DNA of 33,321 bases from Clostridiales bacterium (GTDB lineage Bacteria; Bacillota; Clostridia; Lachnospirales; Lachnospiraceae). Each line of letters starts with the position of its first letter. Within the stretch, counting starts at the first letter, position 1. Below the pieces are notes generated by a model. The model worked only from the letters and a program-made list of their open reading frames with translations. It was not told where the DNA came from and did not search any database. The translations under genes were made by a program, and so were the position numbers. The DNA is taken from assembly GCA_012520645.1 (NCBI GenBank), contig JAAYNV010000067.1, positions 1 to 33,321 on the forward strand, read 5' to 3'. Below are positions 5,974-16,234 of the stretch, piece by piece.

Positions 5974-7305
5974 CTAGCCTTTCCCCTTTGATCCTTTCAA
6001 AACAGCTGCTTTGATCTGACCAACCAAATATAAAGAACCAGCTGCAAAAATAGTATCCTCTTCCTTCCTGTGTGAAAGCATCCACAATAATGCTTCCTCT
6101 ACACTTCCAAAGCAGATTTCTGACAGACCATACGGCTCTGCCAGCTCCTTCAGCCTGTCACAGGATACAGCCCTGCTGTTATCAAGCGGTGCGAACACAA
6201 CTTCGTCAAATACCGCCTCTGCAGCAAGCCGCTGTAGCATTGCAGCATAATTTTTTTCTTTTACTACGGAAAACAGGAGCAGAAAACGTCCCCTTTCTGT
6301 CTGCAGACGCATCTGTCTTACGGTATCCAGAAATGCCGATATACCATCCTCATTATGCGCTCCATCCACATAAACAGAGGGCATGACTTCTTCCATCCTG
6401 CCTTCCCAGACCGCATTTTTTACAGCATTCTCCATTTTCCCTACGGTTAGGTTGTCCCCAAACAGGGTTTCTGCCGCCCGAAGCGCCAGTGCGGCATTCT
6501 CCGCCTGATAAACTGCGCCGGTAGACAAACGAAGCCTAATATAATCATAATAGCGGGATTGATAAGAAAAATCAATGAAATTTTTATGAAAACACAAATC
6601 CCTGATATCTTCTGTTCCCACCAGGCAAAGAGACGCCCTTTTTTTCTCTGCGACCCCGGCGATAACCTGATATGCCTTCACAGGCATGTCCAGAGTAATG
6701 ACCGGTACGCCTTCTTTTATAATTCCCGCCTTTTCTGCCGCAATTTCCTCAATCGTATTGCCCAGATATTCCATATGATCCAACCCGATCCGTGTCAGAA
6801 TCGTAAGTGCCGGCTTCGGCACACAGTTGGTAGCATCCAGCCGTCCACCCAGTCCGGTTTCCAGAATAATATAGTCTGTCCCTTCCTGCTGAAATAATAC
6901 CATACCAATAAAGAAAAGAAACTCGAAAAAGGTCGGGTGATATCCGGATAATTTTTCGGTCCCTCCTGCCTGCTTTACTGCCTCATATACCTGGGAGAAG
7001 GCTTCTGTAAAAGCTTTCTTTGAAACCGGCACCCTGTCGATCTGAATCCGTTCCGTCATTTCGATCAGATGTGGAGAAGTAAACATACCGACAGAATATC
7101 CCATTTCCCGTAAAATGGCATTCAAATAGGAACAAACGGAGCCTTTTCCATTTGTCCCTGCTACATGAATAATTTTCTGATGATTTCCCGGACACCCCAT
7201 AAATTCCCAAAAGGCCTTCGTGTCCTGCGGTTCATTTTTTTTGGTAAACTTCGGAACACTTAAAATGTATTCCGAAGCCTCTTTATATTGCCACAACCTC
7301 GCCAT
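5974..7305 (-). CDS. folC: Bifunctional folylpolyglutamate synthase/dihydrofolate synthase
   Basis: FolC adds glutamate to dihydropteroate and to folates, using ATP, in the cytoplasm. The Mur-ligase-type P-loop is clear (HVAGTNGKGSVCSYL), followed by the family motifs TSPHLIEMTERIQID, ETGLGGRLDATN and IGLDHMEYLGNTIEEIA, and by the C-terminal domain signature VYVDGAHNEDG. Length, about 443 residues, is normal. I use the ATG at 7305 (MARLWQYKEASEYIL) with a weak GGTG before it; an ATG four codons earlier (7317) is also possible. Both lie inside the end of the FapA-like gene, so the overlap implies translational coupling. It is part of the valS T-box transcription unit. Confidence 0.93.
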   Translation of the reverse strand: MARLWQYKEASEYILSVPKFTKKNEPQDTKAFWEFMGCPGNHQKIIHVAGTNGKGSVCSYLNAILREMGYSVGMFTSPHLIEMTERIQIDRVPVSKKAFTEAFSQVYEAVKQAGGTEKLSGYHPTFFEFLFFIGMVLFQQEGTDYIILETGLGGRLDATNCVPKPALTILTRIGLDHMEYLGNTIEEIAAEKAGIIKEGVPVITLDMPVKAYQVIAGVAEKKRASLCLVGTEDIRDLCFHKNFIDFSYQSRYYDYIRLRLSTGAVYQAENAALALRAAETLFGDNLTVGKMENAVKNAVWEGRMEEVMPSVYVDGAHNEDGISAFLDTVRQMRLQTERGRFLLLFSVVKEKNYAAMLQRLAAEAVFDEVVFAPLDNSRAVSCDRLKELAEPYGLSEICFGSVEEALLWMLSHRKEEDTIFAAGSLYLVGQIKAAVLKGSKGKG

Positions 7306-8755
7306 CGATAACACCATGATTCAATGAATATTTTGTAAAGGACGTACTCTTCTCAAGAGGCATACGTTCTGCGGCAATACAGATTACCGAACCACGGTTG
7401 ATTTTGCCCCGGATAAAAATGCACGCACCCTTTCCTCTATCGTGAATAGCGGTCAGCCTGTCCTTTTCCAGCTTGATATCATCCAGCATCGCAAACAGCT
7501 TATCCTTCTGCGCATTCATCTGCTTAATGCTCATCTCTGCCTTCAGCTGCGCCTGCTGTGAACCCTGCGTCTGTTTCCTCCGCTTTAAGAGATCCGTCAT
7601 TTCCTCAACAAGCTCCATTAGCGTCTTCTTGATCTCCACCTCTCTACGGATCATATCCCTCATCTTCTTAAAATCATCCGGCAGAATACCGCAGTGTACC
7701 ACTGTTTTGACTTCCACATCATTGCCCAGAGTCTGTGCTTCCACACCACACAAGCCATGTACATAACCGCCGATCACCGCACCGCGTTTTCCATTCAGTA
7801 CGACACGCTGTTCCGCAAAGATATTGGAATTCAGAATAATATTGGCCTCCACATCCCGTCCTGCCTTCACATCCGAATATTCAATAAACTCAGCAAAGAC
7901 ACTTCCCTTTGCCGTAATCTTTGCCTTTCCGCCTCCCTGCACACCACGCTTTAATACAATATCGCCTCCGGCATACAACGTACAGCCTTCAACGGTACCA
8001 TTGATCGTAAGATTTCTGCCCGCACGAATCACAACGCCTGCGCTGACATTGCCATCGATCACGATATCTCCGAAAAATTCCACCTTTCCGGTCAGAAGAT
8101 CAACATCATCCGGCACCTCATGTACTGACTGGATATCCACCTTGTTATCGATGATCTGTATCTTGCCTTCTGTATTCGCAACAAACAGATTCGGATCCTC
8201 TTCACTCCGGCTGATACACCTGCCGGAAAGCGGAGGCAGATCCTTGGTAAAAGTCGGCTTTTCCTCTTCTCCGGTGACCTTGTATCCATTTTCTCCCTGT
8301 ACTGCAGGATGATACAGAGCCACCTTATCCCCCTTATGTACATTCTGCAGGGATTTCATACTTGTATAATCTACCGAACCGTCCTCCCGGATCAAGGGAG
8401 CTCTGGAAAGATCACCCGGTGTGAAATAAAATTCATATTCTCCCGCTTTTCCTTCCACAGGAACTTTTCCTTCTGCTGCCTTGATTTCCCGACGGTAAAT
8501 TTTCTTCTTTGCCATGGCTGCAATATTGGAAGTGATCAGACCTGCTTTGACCCCGTTCTGCTCCAGATACTCGATCAGTCCGGTCTTCGTATACTCCTCA
8601 CCGTTCTCTGGCTCATCCAGATAGAGCCATGCCTCCATTTTATCCTCTGTAATGCGCACATAGGAACCACCCTGATTAACGGGATTCTTAATCAGGGTCT
8701 CTTTGAGTGCATCCATTTGTTCTTCGCTCAAAAATCTGGACATTTCTTCAGCCAT
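7283..8755 (-). CDS. FapA family protein (DUF342), beta-helix polymer/cell-surface regulator-like
   Basis: The 490-residue protein fits the FapA/DUF342 family. It has an N-terminal domain (about 1-170), then a right-handed beta-helix-like region at about 200-330 with repeating short strands (GDIVIDGNVSAGVVIRAGRN, then LTINGTVEGCTLYAGGDIVL), then a coiled coil near 365-450 (KTLMELVEEMTDLLKRRKQ). FapA relatives act in flagellar/pilus or envelope regulation in some bacteria, but no precise role is established and none is claimed here. The start is at 8755, where AGAGGA lies five bases upstream; an in-frame ATG ten codons earlier lacks a site. The gene lies 33 bases after valS and overlaps the start of folC. 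Confidence 0.85.
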   Translation of the reverse strand: MAEEMSRFLSEEQMDALKETLIKNPVNQGGSYVRITEDKMEAWLYLDEPENGEEYTKTGLIEYLEQNGVKAGLITSNIAAMAKKKIYRREIKAAEGKVPVEGKAGEYEFYFTPGDLSRAPLIREDGSVDYTSMKSLQNVHKGDKVALYHPAVQGENGYKVTGEEEKPTFTKDLPPLSGRCISRSEEDPNLFVANTEGKIQIIDNKVDIQSVHEVPDDVDLLTGKVEFFGDIVIDGNVSAGVVIRAGRNLTINGTVEGCTLYAGGDIVLKRGVQGGGKAKITAKGSVFAEFIEYSDVKAGRDVEANIILNSNIFAEQRVVLNGKRGAVIGGYVHGLCGVEAQTLGNDVEVKTVVHCGILPDDFKKMRDMIRREVEIKKTLMELVEEMTDLLKRRKQTQGSQQAQLKAEMSIKQMNAQKDKLFAMLDDIKLEKDRLTAIHDRGKGACIFIRGKINRGSVICIAAERMPLEKSTSFTKYSLNHGVIDGEVVAI

Positions 8756-8788
8756 GGCAGTTCCTCTTTCTACTTCTATTATCAACCA

Positions 8789-11449
8789 TTATCCCAATTG
8801 TTGCAAGCGTAATTTTACCTGTTCCAGCATCTGTGTGTATTTTTCCAGTTTTTCTTTTTCTTCCGCCACTTTGGCTTCCGGTGCTTTGGACAGGAATTTC
8901 TCATTCTTTAACATGCCTTCAGCACGGGCAATTTCTCCGGTCAGACGTTTCTCTTCCTTTTTCAGACGCTCGATTTCCTGCGCAATATCCACTAACTCTG
9001 CAAACGGCATATACAATGTCGCATCCGGAATGACAACGGAAACCGCATCATCGGCAATACCGCTCTTATCCTTCTTAAGAATGACCTCGGAAGCATAGGC
9101 TAAAGATGCAAAGAACAGCTTTCCTTCTTCAAACGTCTTTAAAAGCTCTTCCTTTTCGCTGACTACATATACCTGTGCCTTCTTACTCGGTGCCACATTC
9201 ATGCCGGTACGTACGTTTCGGATACCGCGAACTGCCTCTTTGATCGTCTCGATATCCCGCTCTTGCTTCGAGAAGGCCCGCGCTTCCTTATATACCGGCC
9301 ATTTGGATACCATAATGGATTCTTCCTCACTTTGCAGCGTACAGAAAATCTCCTCCGTTACAAACGGCATGTACGGATGCAGAAGCTTTAACGCATCAAT
9401 CAGCACATTCTTTAAGGTCCAGAGTGCCGCATTCTGGCTCTTCTTGTCATCGGAATTGTAAAGTCTCGGTTTTACCATCTCAATGTACCAGTCACAGAAC
9501 TCGTCCCAGATAAAGTCATAAACCTTCTGTACGGCAATACCCAGTTCAAAATTCTCCATATTGTCGGTCACATCTTTTACAAGCGTATTCAGCTTGGAAA
9601 TGATCCATTTATCCACCGGTTCCAGATCGTTTTGCATATTTTCAAAGGAAGCGTTTACGGCTGCCTCATCCGCATTTTCCATGTTCATCAGAATAAAGCG
9701 GGAAGCATTCCAGATCTTATTGGCAAAGTTACGGCTCGCCTCCACTCGCTCGTTATAAAAACGCATGTCGTTGCCCGGTGCATTTCCCGTAATCAGGGTA
9801 AGTCTCAGTGCATCCGCACCATACTGGTCAATAATCTCTAACGGATCAATTCCGTTTCCTAAGGATTTGGACATCTTGCGTCCCTGCGAATCACGCACAA
9901 GTCCATGGAACAGTACGGTCTTAAACGGTCTTTCACCCATCTGTTCAAATCCGGAGAAAATCATACGGATAACCCAGAAGAAAATAATATCGTAACCGGT
10001 TACCAGAACGTCCGTCGGATAGAAATATTTCAGTTCTTCCGTCTGCTCCGGCCAGCCTAAGGTCGAGAACGGCCAGAGTGCCGAGGAAAACCATGTATCC
10101 AGTGTGTCCTCATCCTGCTTGAAATGTTCGCAGCCGCACTTCGGACATACCTTCGGCATCTTTTTTGCTACGACAACTTCACCGCACTTGTCGCAATAAT
10201 AAGCCGGAATTCTGTGTCCCCACCAGAGCTGTCTGGAGATACACCAGTCACGGATATTATCAGTCCAGTTAAAGTAAGTCTTTTCCATCCGCTCCGGCAC
10301 AAGCTTGATTTCTCCGTTCTTTACCGCTTCCACCGCCGGCTTAATCAGCTCATCCATCTTAACGAACCACTGCGGCTTGATCATCGGCTCTACCGTCGTC
10401 TTGCAGCGGTCGTGGGTTCCTACGTTATGCACATGGTCCTCAATCTTTACAAGATATCCCTGTTCCTCCAGTTCTTTGACAATCTTCTTTCTTGCCTCAT
10501 AGCGGTCTAAGCCTTCATATTTGCCGCCGTTTGCATTGATGGTCGCGTCATCATTTAAGATATTGATCTCCGGCAGGTTATGACGTCTTCCCACCTCAAA
10601 ATCGTTCGGGTCATGCGCCGGGGTAATCTTTACAACACCGGTTCCGAATTCCATATCGACATACGGATCGGCAATCACCGGAATCTCTCTTCCGACAAGC
10701 GGAATCATTAACGTCTTTCCTACCAGATTCTTATACCGCTTATCATCCGGATGTACCGCAACGGCAGTATCACCGAGCATCGTCTCCGGTCTGGTCGTTG
10801 CGAAGGTGATATATTCATCGGTTCCTACAATCGGATATTTAATATGCCAGAAATGACCTGCCTGCTCCTCGTATTCCACCTCTGCATCCGAAATGGACGT
10901 CTTGCAGACCGGGCACCAGTTGATGATACGGCTGCCCTTGTATATCCAGCCTTTTTCGTGCATCTTACAGAAAACCTCAGTTACTGCCTTGTTGCAGCCC
11001 TCATCCATGGTAAAACGTTCTCTGTCCCAGTCGCAGGAGGAACCTAACTTCTTTAACTGACTGATGATACGTCCGCCGTATTCCTTTTTCCAGTCCCAGG
11101 CTCTCTCTAAGAAACCTTCTCTGCCAAGATCATTTTTGTCAATGCCCTCTTCCTTCAACTTCTCAATGATCTTGACCTCGGTTGCGATGCTGGCATGGTC
11201 GGTGCCCGGCTGCCAGAGTGCATTGTAGCCCTGCATTCTCTTAAAGCGGATCAGGATGTCCTGCATCGTATTGTCCAGTGCATGTCCCATGTGAAGCTGT
11301 CCCGTGATATTTGGGGGTGGAATCACGATCGTAAACGGTTTCTTATCATGGTCTACTTCTGCATGAAAATATTTCTTGTCCAACCATTTCTGGTAGAGTC
11401 TGTCCTCTATGCCCTTCGGGTCATATGTCTTTGCCAGTTCTTTGCTCAT
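8789..11449 (-). CDS. valS: Valyl-tRNA synthetase
   Basis: ValRS charges tRNA-Val with valine. The 886-residue class I synthetase shows the HIGH-type motif [15 protein letters not shown] and the KMSKS motif [14 protein letters not shown], both in the ValRS form. It has the editing domain between them ([19 protein letters not shown]), a four-cysteine zinc site (YYCDKCGEV then VCPKCGCEH), and a C-terminal coiled coil ([20 protein letters not shown]). Start choice: AAGGAG lies eight bases before the ATG at 11449; longer in-frame extensions run into the T-box leader and are not translated. A T-box leader with terminator lies directly upstream, so it is induced by uncharged tRNA-Val. Downstream genes are likely co-transcribed. 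Confidence 0.97.
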   Translation of the reverse strand: MSKELAKTYDPKGIEDRLYQKWLDKKYFHAEVDHDKKPFTIVIPPPNITGQLHMGHALDNTMQDILIRFKRMQGYNALWQPGTDHASIATEVKIIEKLKEEGIDKNDLGREGFLERAWDWKKEYGGRIISQLKKLGSSCDWDRERFTMDEGCNKAVTEVFCKMHEKGWIYKGSRIINWCPVCKTSISDAEVEYEEQAGHFWHIKYPIVGTDEYITFATTRPETMLGDTAVAVHPDDKRYKNLVGKTLMIPLVGREIPVIADPYVDMEFGTGVVKITPAHDPNDFEVGRRHNLPEINILNDDATINANGGKYEGLDRYEARKKIVKELEEQGYLVKIEDHVHNVGTHDRCKTTVEPMIKPQWFVKMDELIKPAVEAVKNGEIKLVPERMEKTYFNWTDNIRDWCISRQLWWGHRIPAYYCDKCGEVVVAKKMPKVCPKCGCEHFKQDEDTLDTWFSSALWPFSTLGWPEQTEELKYFYPTDVLVTGYDIIFFWVIRMIFSGFEQMGERPFKTVLFHGLVRDSQGRKMSKSLGNGIDPLEIIDQYGADALRLTLITGNAPGNDMRFYNERVEASRNFANKIWNASRFILMNMENADEAAVNASFENMQNDLEPVDKWIISKLNTLVKDVTDNMENFELGIAVQKVYDFIWDEFCDWYIEMVKPRLYNSDDKKSQNAALWTLKNVLIDALKLLHPYMPFVTEEIFCTLQSEEESIMVSKWPVYKEARAFSKQERDIETIKEAVRGIRNVRTGMNVAPSKKAQVYVVSEKEELLKTFEEGKLFFASLAYASEVILKKDKSGIADDAVSVVIPDATLYMPFAELVDIAQEIERLKKEEKRLTGEIARAEGMLKNEKFLSKAPEAKVAEEKEKLEKYTQMLEQVKLRLQQLG

Positions 11450-11487
11450 ATTCATATCTCCTTTTGTCTGTATGGTGGAATGCGTAT

Positions 11488-11520
11488 AAAAAACGCCCTC
11501 TGCCGATCCGGCAAAGGGCG
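11488..11520 (-). terminator. Regulatory terminator of the valS T-box
   Basis: On the minus strand CGCCCTTTGCC pairs with GGCAGAGGGCG around a short loop and is followed by TTTTTT (11493-11488). It is mutually exclusive with the antiterminator formed with the T-box sequence. Confidence 0.9.
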
Positions 11521-11744
11521 AAATCATCCGCGGTACCACCTTCGTTTATCACTTATCTGCATCCGTTAACGGGGATGACGCGTGAGAACTTACTAATCGC
11601 ACCAAAAGCATCTTTACTCTGTTCAGTCCTCCGGTTCCAAAGCTACCTTCCATACGTTCTCCTTTGAACAGCCTTCCAGCCATGAGCCGTTCTCTCTTGC
11701 AAGGTCTCGTACGTACTCCTCTTTGTCATTACCTTTTCCTTTTA
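11488..11744 (-). promoter_or_regulatory. T-box leader of valS (tRNA-Val-responsive riboswitch)
   Basis: The leader lies between a strong promoter and valS. The T-box sequence AAGGTGGTACCGCGG (11542-11528, minus strand) is canonical and pairs with the terminator or antiterminator. Upstream are Stem I features: AGAGGAGTACG, an AGAGAGA bulge and GGCTGGAAGG. Then comes GAACGTATGG, in which GTA, a valine codon, is the candidate specifier. A terminator with six T ends the leader at 11488. The specifier assignment is tentative because GTA also occurs in GGAAGGTAGC shortly after. Uncharged tRNA-Val would favour antitermination and transcription of valS and the genes behind it. Confidence 0.93.
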
Positions 11745-11750
11745 CTAAAT

Positions 11751-11779
11751 AATATAGTAAGTCCCAGGAAATTTGTCAA
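11751..11779 (-). promoter_or_regulatory. Housekeeping promoter of the valS leader
   Basis: TTGACA (11779-11774) and TATATT (11756-11751) on the minus strand are separated by exactly 17 bases. Transcription would start near 11744, at the 5' end of the T-box leader. Confidence 0.85.
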
Positions 11780-11817
11780 GAATTCTTCACTTCAAACTCA
11801 GAATAGAAAAGCGTCTC

Positions 11818-13911
11818 CTATTTCTCATCCCGGAACATATCAATGATCTTTTTCAGTCTTATGATATTTTCCTGGTTACTTTCCATCAGACTGGCATTTC
11901 CTTCTACAACACCTGCCACATCCTGCGTTTTCTGAGCCACATTGGTAACTTCTTCCGCAGCCTCTGCAACCGTCGTGCTGACACCATCCACTGCATCGGC
12001 AATATCTACAATAGAGTCCAGTAAGGTCTGAACCTCACTGTTAATGACCGTCATTCCATTCTCAAAACCTGCCGCATCCTCCGTATACTGTTCCGCTACC
12101 TGCATAAAATTGTCATAATCCTTTAATACCGTACCTTCCAGAAAGTCCATGGACTCTTTCAAACAGTTTGACATATTTCCAACTGCTTCATTCACTTCGG
12201 AAATAATACCATTGATATTACCCGCAGTGGAAGAAGTCTGAGATGCCAGCTGACCAATTTCATCTGCTACCACTGCAAATCCTCTTCCTGCCTCTCCTGC
12301 TCTGGCCGCTTCAATGGAAGCATTCAATGCCAGCAGATTGGTCTGACTGGAAATTTCCAGAATTGCCTGGGTAAGTTGATTGATCTTATCCACCGCCCTT
12401 GCCTGTTCCATGGCTGCCTCTGTCTTAATCTGTACATTCTCGTACATATCCGTCGTTTTTTTGCTGGCTTCATCGGTCGCCTTTTTCAGTTCATCCGCCC
12501 TTTCCTTACTCTCTATCGAGGTCTTCCTTCCCTCATCCGAACGTTTTTTTATTTCCTCTGCCCGTCCCCTGACATTGACAATATTGCGATTGACATCTTC
12601 CATAGTAGCTGCCGTTTCTTCCATTGCTGCTGCCAGTTCCTGCGTTGTATCCGAATTTTCCGCACTCATAGCATTGACCTGTCTGGTCGTTTCTGATATT
12701 TCCACCATGGTTGCCTGCAGGTCTGTATATGCCTTGCGTATATCAGCTACCATTTTACGCAGGTTCTTCCTCATATTGTGCAGAGATTTTGCCATCTGTC
12801 CGCTCTCATCTTTTCGCTTATAGAGTTTCTCGTTATCCGGATTATGTACGAAATTAAATTCTGCTGTATCCCCTACAATAGAACTGATTTTTGTAATTGG
12901 TCTGGTAACAGTCAATGCAATAAAAATACCAACCAGAACAGAGATAATGATTGCAATGACCGTTCCACCCATAATCAGTCCGGTAATCTGTTTTGCCTGT
13001 TCTTTTAATTCTGCCTCAGGAGCCGTCAGAATATAACGCATACCGTTCGTTAATACCGTATAACACATATCCTTCTTCACACCCTGATAGCGGTATCCCA
13101 CAAAGGTCTGCTCTTGCACTGCATTCCGCAGGGCATCCGAAACCTCCTGCATCCCTGCTTCACAGTCAGCCACTGCTGTTCCGACCTCCAATGTCGGATG
13201 ATACATGATCTGCCCATTCTCATCTGCCAGATAAGCATAGCCTGTTTCAAAAATTCCGGACTGGTCAATCACATCCGTAAACTGTCTGAAATCAATATCC
13301 ATACCTATGATTCCGATGGATTCTCCATCTATGTAAATTGGAATTACATAGGATACCATATATACGTTAATATTGGAATTCAAATAGGGGGACATCCATG
13401 TGGGTTTTTTTCTTTCTACCGGAATATAATACCATCCCACATGCTCCAGATCACTTGGATCATACATGGAAAAGTCCGTTGGAGTGACACTGGTAAATGC
13501 ACTTTCACTGTTGTCCCTTGTCAAAAACAGACCGCTGTCCGGCTCCGTAAACTCCGGATTGTAACGGATATATGCAGTCAATGCCCCATCGGTCTGTCCG
13601 GCAAACTCTTCCAGAATACTCTCCATCTCCTTGGTATACTCATCCACATAGGCTTTGCTTGTCTTGAATGCCTCTACATCATCCAGCTTTTGCAAAGATA
13701 CACTGTATAATGTGTCAACCGACTGCTCCACCTTTTCCATCATGCTGTTCAACACCATACTCTGGTTCTCACAGTTTAGTAGCATTTCCTGCCTTGAATT
13801 ATCATAGGAAGTCGCACTGGAATTGATAATACTGATTCCACCACAGATAACTGCCGACATCAGTGCACACAGGATTACAGATACTATGATTTTTGTCTTA
13901 ATTTTCCCCAT
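11818..13911 (-). CDS. Methyl-accepting chemotaxis protein with dCache sensor domain
   Basis: The 697-residue chemoreceptor has an N-terminal membrane segment (about 8-28), an extracellular sensor region of about 260 residues with the dCache pattern ([20 protein letters not shown] and, later, [14 protein letters not shown]), and a second membrane segment near 310-332. A HAMP domain follows ([20 protein letters not shown]), then a long signalling domain with the conserved hairpin tip ([20 protein letters not shown], then [14 protein letters not shown]). It would bind an extracellular small molecule, often an amino acid or similar for dCache, and control CheA in a chemoreceptor array. It has its own promoter and is monocistronic. 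The ligand cannot be told from sequence. It is complete, unlike the receptor remnant near 2149-2477. Confidence 0.93.
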   Translation of the reverse strand: MGKIKTKIIVSVILCALMSAVICGGISIINSSATSYDNSRQEMLLNCENQSMVLNSMMEKVEQSVDTLYSVSLQKLDDVEAFKTSKAYVDEYTKEMESILEEFAGQTDGALTAYIRYNPEFTEPDSGLFLTRDNSESAFTSVTPTDFSMYDPSDLEHVGWYYIPVERKKPTWMSPYLNSNINVYMVSYVIPIYIDGESIGIIGMDIDFRQFTDVIDQSGIFETGYAYLADENGQIMYHPTLEVGTAVADCEAGMQEVSDALRNAVQEQTFVGYRYQGVKKDMCYTVLTNGMRYILTAPEAELKEQAKQITGLIMGGTVIAIIISVLVGIFIALTVTRPITKISSIVGDTAEFNFVHNPDNEKLYKRKDESGQMAKSLHNMRKNLRKMVADIRKAYTDLQATMVEISETTRQVNAMSAENSDTTQELAAAMEETAATMEDVNRNIVNVRGRAEEIKKRSDEGRKTSIESKERADELKKATDEASKKTTDMYENVQIKTEAAMEQARAVDKINQLTQAILEISSQTNLLALNASIEAARAGEAGRGFAVVADEIGQLASQTSSTAGNINGIISEVNEAVGNMSNCLKESMDFLEGTVLKDYDNFMQVAEQYTEDAAGFENGMTVINSEVQTLLDSIVDIADAVDGVSTTVAEAAEEVTNVAQKTQDVAGVVEGNASLMESNQENIIRLKKIIDMFRDEK

Positions 13912-13949
13912 TCTTTTTCCTCTCTTCCAGATATTACTTTTATGGGGAA

Positions 13950-13978
13950 ATTATAACATTTTTTTCTTTCTTCTCCAA
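13950..13978 (-). promoter_or_regulatory. Promoter of the chemoreceptor gene
   Basis: TTGGAG (13978-13973) and TATAAT (13955-13950) on the minus strand are 17 bases apart, 38 bases upstream of the start. This is a sigma-A-like pattern, with no sign of the sigma-D/FliA consensus often used for chemotaxis genes. Confidence 0.7.
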
Positions 13979-14067
13979 TAGCTGACAGATATTTTTTCTT
14001 TTTCTCTTTTTATTTTTGTCCATAAACTGCAACAAAGGAACCTGTCAAAATAATTCGTGCGCACCCT

Positions 14068-14108
14068 AAAAAGCAGGAACCTTTCTTACCTTCGAATGGT
14101 TCCTGCTT
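14068..14108 (-). terminator. Terminator of the GH127 gene
   Basis: AAGCAGGAACC (minus strand 14108-14098) pairs with GGTTCCTGCTT (14082-14072) over a 15-base loop and is followed by a T run (TTTTT). It lies 70 bases after the stop codon. Confidence 0.8.
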
Positions 14109-14177
14109 CCTTTATCTATCAAACATCTCTGCAGTATTCATATACCATTTCGGCATTTTGAAACCGCACAGCATTTC

Positions 14178-16094
14178 TTATTCTTCCAACATCCACACCC
14201 GCATCTGGTTCAGCCCACGGTTGCCCCATGTATAATAAGGCACTGCGGTAATTTCTGTCTCCTCTGCCCTTGGCGGCTCCTCGGAATAAAGTTCTTCCGA
14301 GCCAACCATACGGATGCCTTTTAACCTAAGCAGCACATTGCCCTTTAAAACACCCTCCTCACATTTTACAGCTTTTGCAGAAAGCTGCTTTGGAATCCGA
14401 AGAGACTGCAGCATCTCTCCATTGTCCATGCCTTCAAAGCAGTAGACTACCGGTCCTCTCATAAGTGCCACACAGCCGGCATCTTCCTTTACCTTCTGGC
14501 TGGCATAGATTTTCCTCACCGGCATGTCAAAGGCGATTTCAACCCGGTCATCTTTTCCCCAGACACGCTTAAGATACAGATACCCTTTTTTGAGCCTCTC
14601 CGATATACAGACCTTTTCACCGTTTACCGTAACAACCGCATCTTTTATATAAGAAGGAATATGAATCGCAAACGTAAATTCCTTTTCTTCCTTTGCCTCT
14701 ACCTGATAGGATACCTTTCCCTCCCACGGATAGCTGCTCTCAACCGTAATAACCGCCTTTTCAAGCTCTGCCCTCTGCCCGATAAACAGATGGGAATAAA
14801 TAGTATCCTCTGTTTCATCCCAGGTATATTTCCCCAGAGATGTAAGCAGCCGTACCACATTAGGCGGGCAGCAGGCACAGGCATACCACTCCGGTCTTTC
14901 TGGCAGCACATGCTTATGTCCGTAGAGAACACCCGAAATCCCCGGATTGACCTCTAACGGATTCACATAGAAGAAGCGCTTCCCATCCAACTGCATGCCG
15001 CTGATGATACCGTTATAAAGTTCTCTTTCCATCACATCCGCGTATCGTCCGTCTGCTTCCATGGAAAGCATTTTCTTTGCAAAAAATACGACACCAATCG
15101 AAGCACAGGTCTCTGCATAAGCCGTATCATTCGGCAGATCATAGTCGATCGTAAAGGCTTCTCCATCCACCGTTGAACCGATGCCCCCTGTCACATACAT
15201 CCTGCGCCCCGTCAGATTGTCCCACAGATCCTCACAGGCTTTTTTCAGCCGTTCATTCTGTAAGGACGCTGCCAGATCCGCCATGGCTGTGTACATATAG
15301 ACCGCGCGGACACTGTGCCCGACTGCCTCCTTCTGCTCATAAACCGTAACATGTGCCTGATTATAAGCCGGATTTTCCGGGTCCATACCGAAATGCTGCC
15401 AGCCACGTTTTTTCGCCTCTTCCAAATAATAGAGCGGATTCTTTCCTCTCTCTTCGATAAAGAAATCAGCCATATCCCGGTACTTTTCTTTTCCTGTCAC
15501 ACGGTAAAGCCGCATCAGACCAATCTCTACCTCCTGATGTCCCGGTATTCCACGCTCTTTATCTTCTCCGAAGCGTCCGATGATATGATCTGCCATCCGC
15601 TCCATCACATGTAAGAGCTTATCTTTTCCGGTCGCCTCATAGTATGCCGCTGCCGCCTCCATCATATGTCCGGCGCAGTACAGCTCATGACATTCCTGTA
15701 AATTCTGCCAACGCTGCTCCGGTTCTTTTACCGTAAAATAAGTGTTCAGATACCCGTCCGGCTGCTGTGCACCTTCGATCACGTCAATGATCGCATCCGC
15801 CCGTGCTTCCAGCTGCGCATCCGGTTTTATCATAAGAGAATAGGCTACCCCTTCCAGCCATTTTGCCACGTCACTGTCCTGAAAGACCATACCGTAAAAT
15901 TCTCCCTCGGAAAGTCCCGCTGCAATACGGAAGTTTTCGATCGCATGACTTTTTTCCACACCGGGAATCTCATCCTTTAAAATCTTCTCCTGATAAGGGA
16001 TGACCTCATCAATGACTAACTGCTGCATCGGTGCAAAAAAGGAATCGGTCACCTTTATTTGATTTAGCGCAAGCTCTTTTATCTTTGTATTCAT
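14178..16094 (-). CDS. GH127 family beta-L-arabinofuranosidase
   Basis: The 638-residue protein fits glycoside hydrolase family 127, whose type member (bifidobacterial HypBA1) removes beta-1,2-linked L-arabinofuranose from plant hydroxyproline-rich glycans. The zinc-cysteine catalytic centre is visible: AYAETCAS with Glu328 and Cys330, and EWYACACCPPNV with Cys406, Cys408 and Cys409, the middle one corresponding to the nucleophile. An alpha/alpha barrel covers the first 400 or so residues and beta domains follow. No signal peptide is seen, so it acts in the cytoplasm on imported oligosaccharides. AGGAGG with close spacing precedes the ATG. It is transcribed divergently from an AraC regulator and has its own terminator. 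The exact sugar cannot be proven, since GH127 has several specificities. Confidence 0.88.
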   Translation of the reverse strand: MNTKIKELALNQIKVTDSFFAPMQQLVIDEVIPYQEKILKDEIPGVEKSHAIENFRIAAGLSEGEFYGMVFQDSDVAKWLEGVAYSLMIKPDAQLEARADAIIDVIEGAQQPDGYLNTYFTVKEPEQRWQNLQECHELYCAGHMMEAAAAYYEATGKDKLLHVMERMADHIIGRFGEDKERGIPGHQEVEIGLMRLYRVTGKEKYRDMADFFIEERGKNPLYYLEEAKKRGWQHFGMDPENPAYNQAHVTVYEQKEAVGHSVRAVYMYTAMADLAASLQNERLKKACEDLWDNLTGRRMYVTGGIGSTVDGEAFTIDYDLPNDTAYAETCASIGVVFFAKKMLSMEADGRYADVMERELYNGIISGMQLDGKRFFYVNPLEVNPGISGVLYGHKHVLPERPEWYACACCPPNVVRLLTSLGKYTWDETEDTIYSHLFIGQRAELEKAVITVESSYPWEGKVSYQVEAKEEKEFTFAIHIPSYIKDAVVTVNGEKVCISERLKKGYLYLKRVWGKDDRVEIAFDMPVRKIYASQKVKEDAGCVALMRGPVVYCFEGMDNGEMLQSLRIPKQLSAKAVKCEEGVLKGNVLLRLKGIRMVGSEELYSEEPPRAEETEITAVPYYTWGNRGLNQMRVWMLEE

Positions 16095-16168
16095 CTTTTC
16101 TTTCCTCCTCTTATTAATGTGGTTTAATTTTAGATTTTAGTGATTCTGATTCTTGTATCCTTCTTTCT

Positions 16169-16184
16169 AATATGTTAGCATATT
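16169..16184. promoter_or_regulatory. Palindrome in the GH127/AraC divergent promoter region
   Basis: AATATG-TTAG-CATATT is a perfect 6-4-6 inverted repeat, 75 bases from the GH127 start and 51 from the AraC start. It is a plausible operator, but AraC proteins more often use direct repeats, so its function is uncertain. Confidence 0.35.
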
Positions 16185-16234
16185 TACAAAAGAGAACAAC
16201 TTATAAATCCGTATAAAAGGTGGTGAAATCATAG

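Noticed and set aside
11449-11539. N-terminal extension of ValRS
   Set aside because: The 30 extra codons overlap the T-box sequence and the terminator, and a good ribosome binding site lies before the ATG at 11449.
13114-13710. Open frame of 198 residues on the plus strand
   Set aside because: It is entirely antisense to the chemoreceptor sensor domain and lacks a ribosome binding site; Cys/His-rich composition points to a shadow frame.
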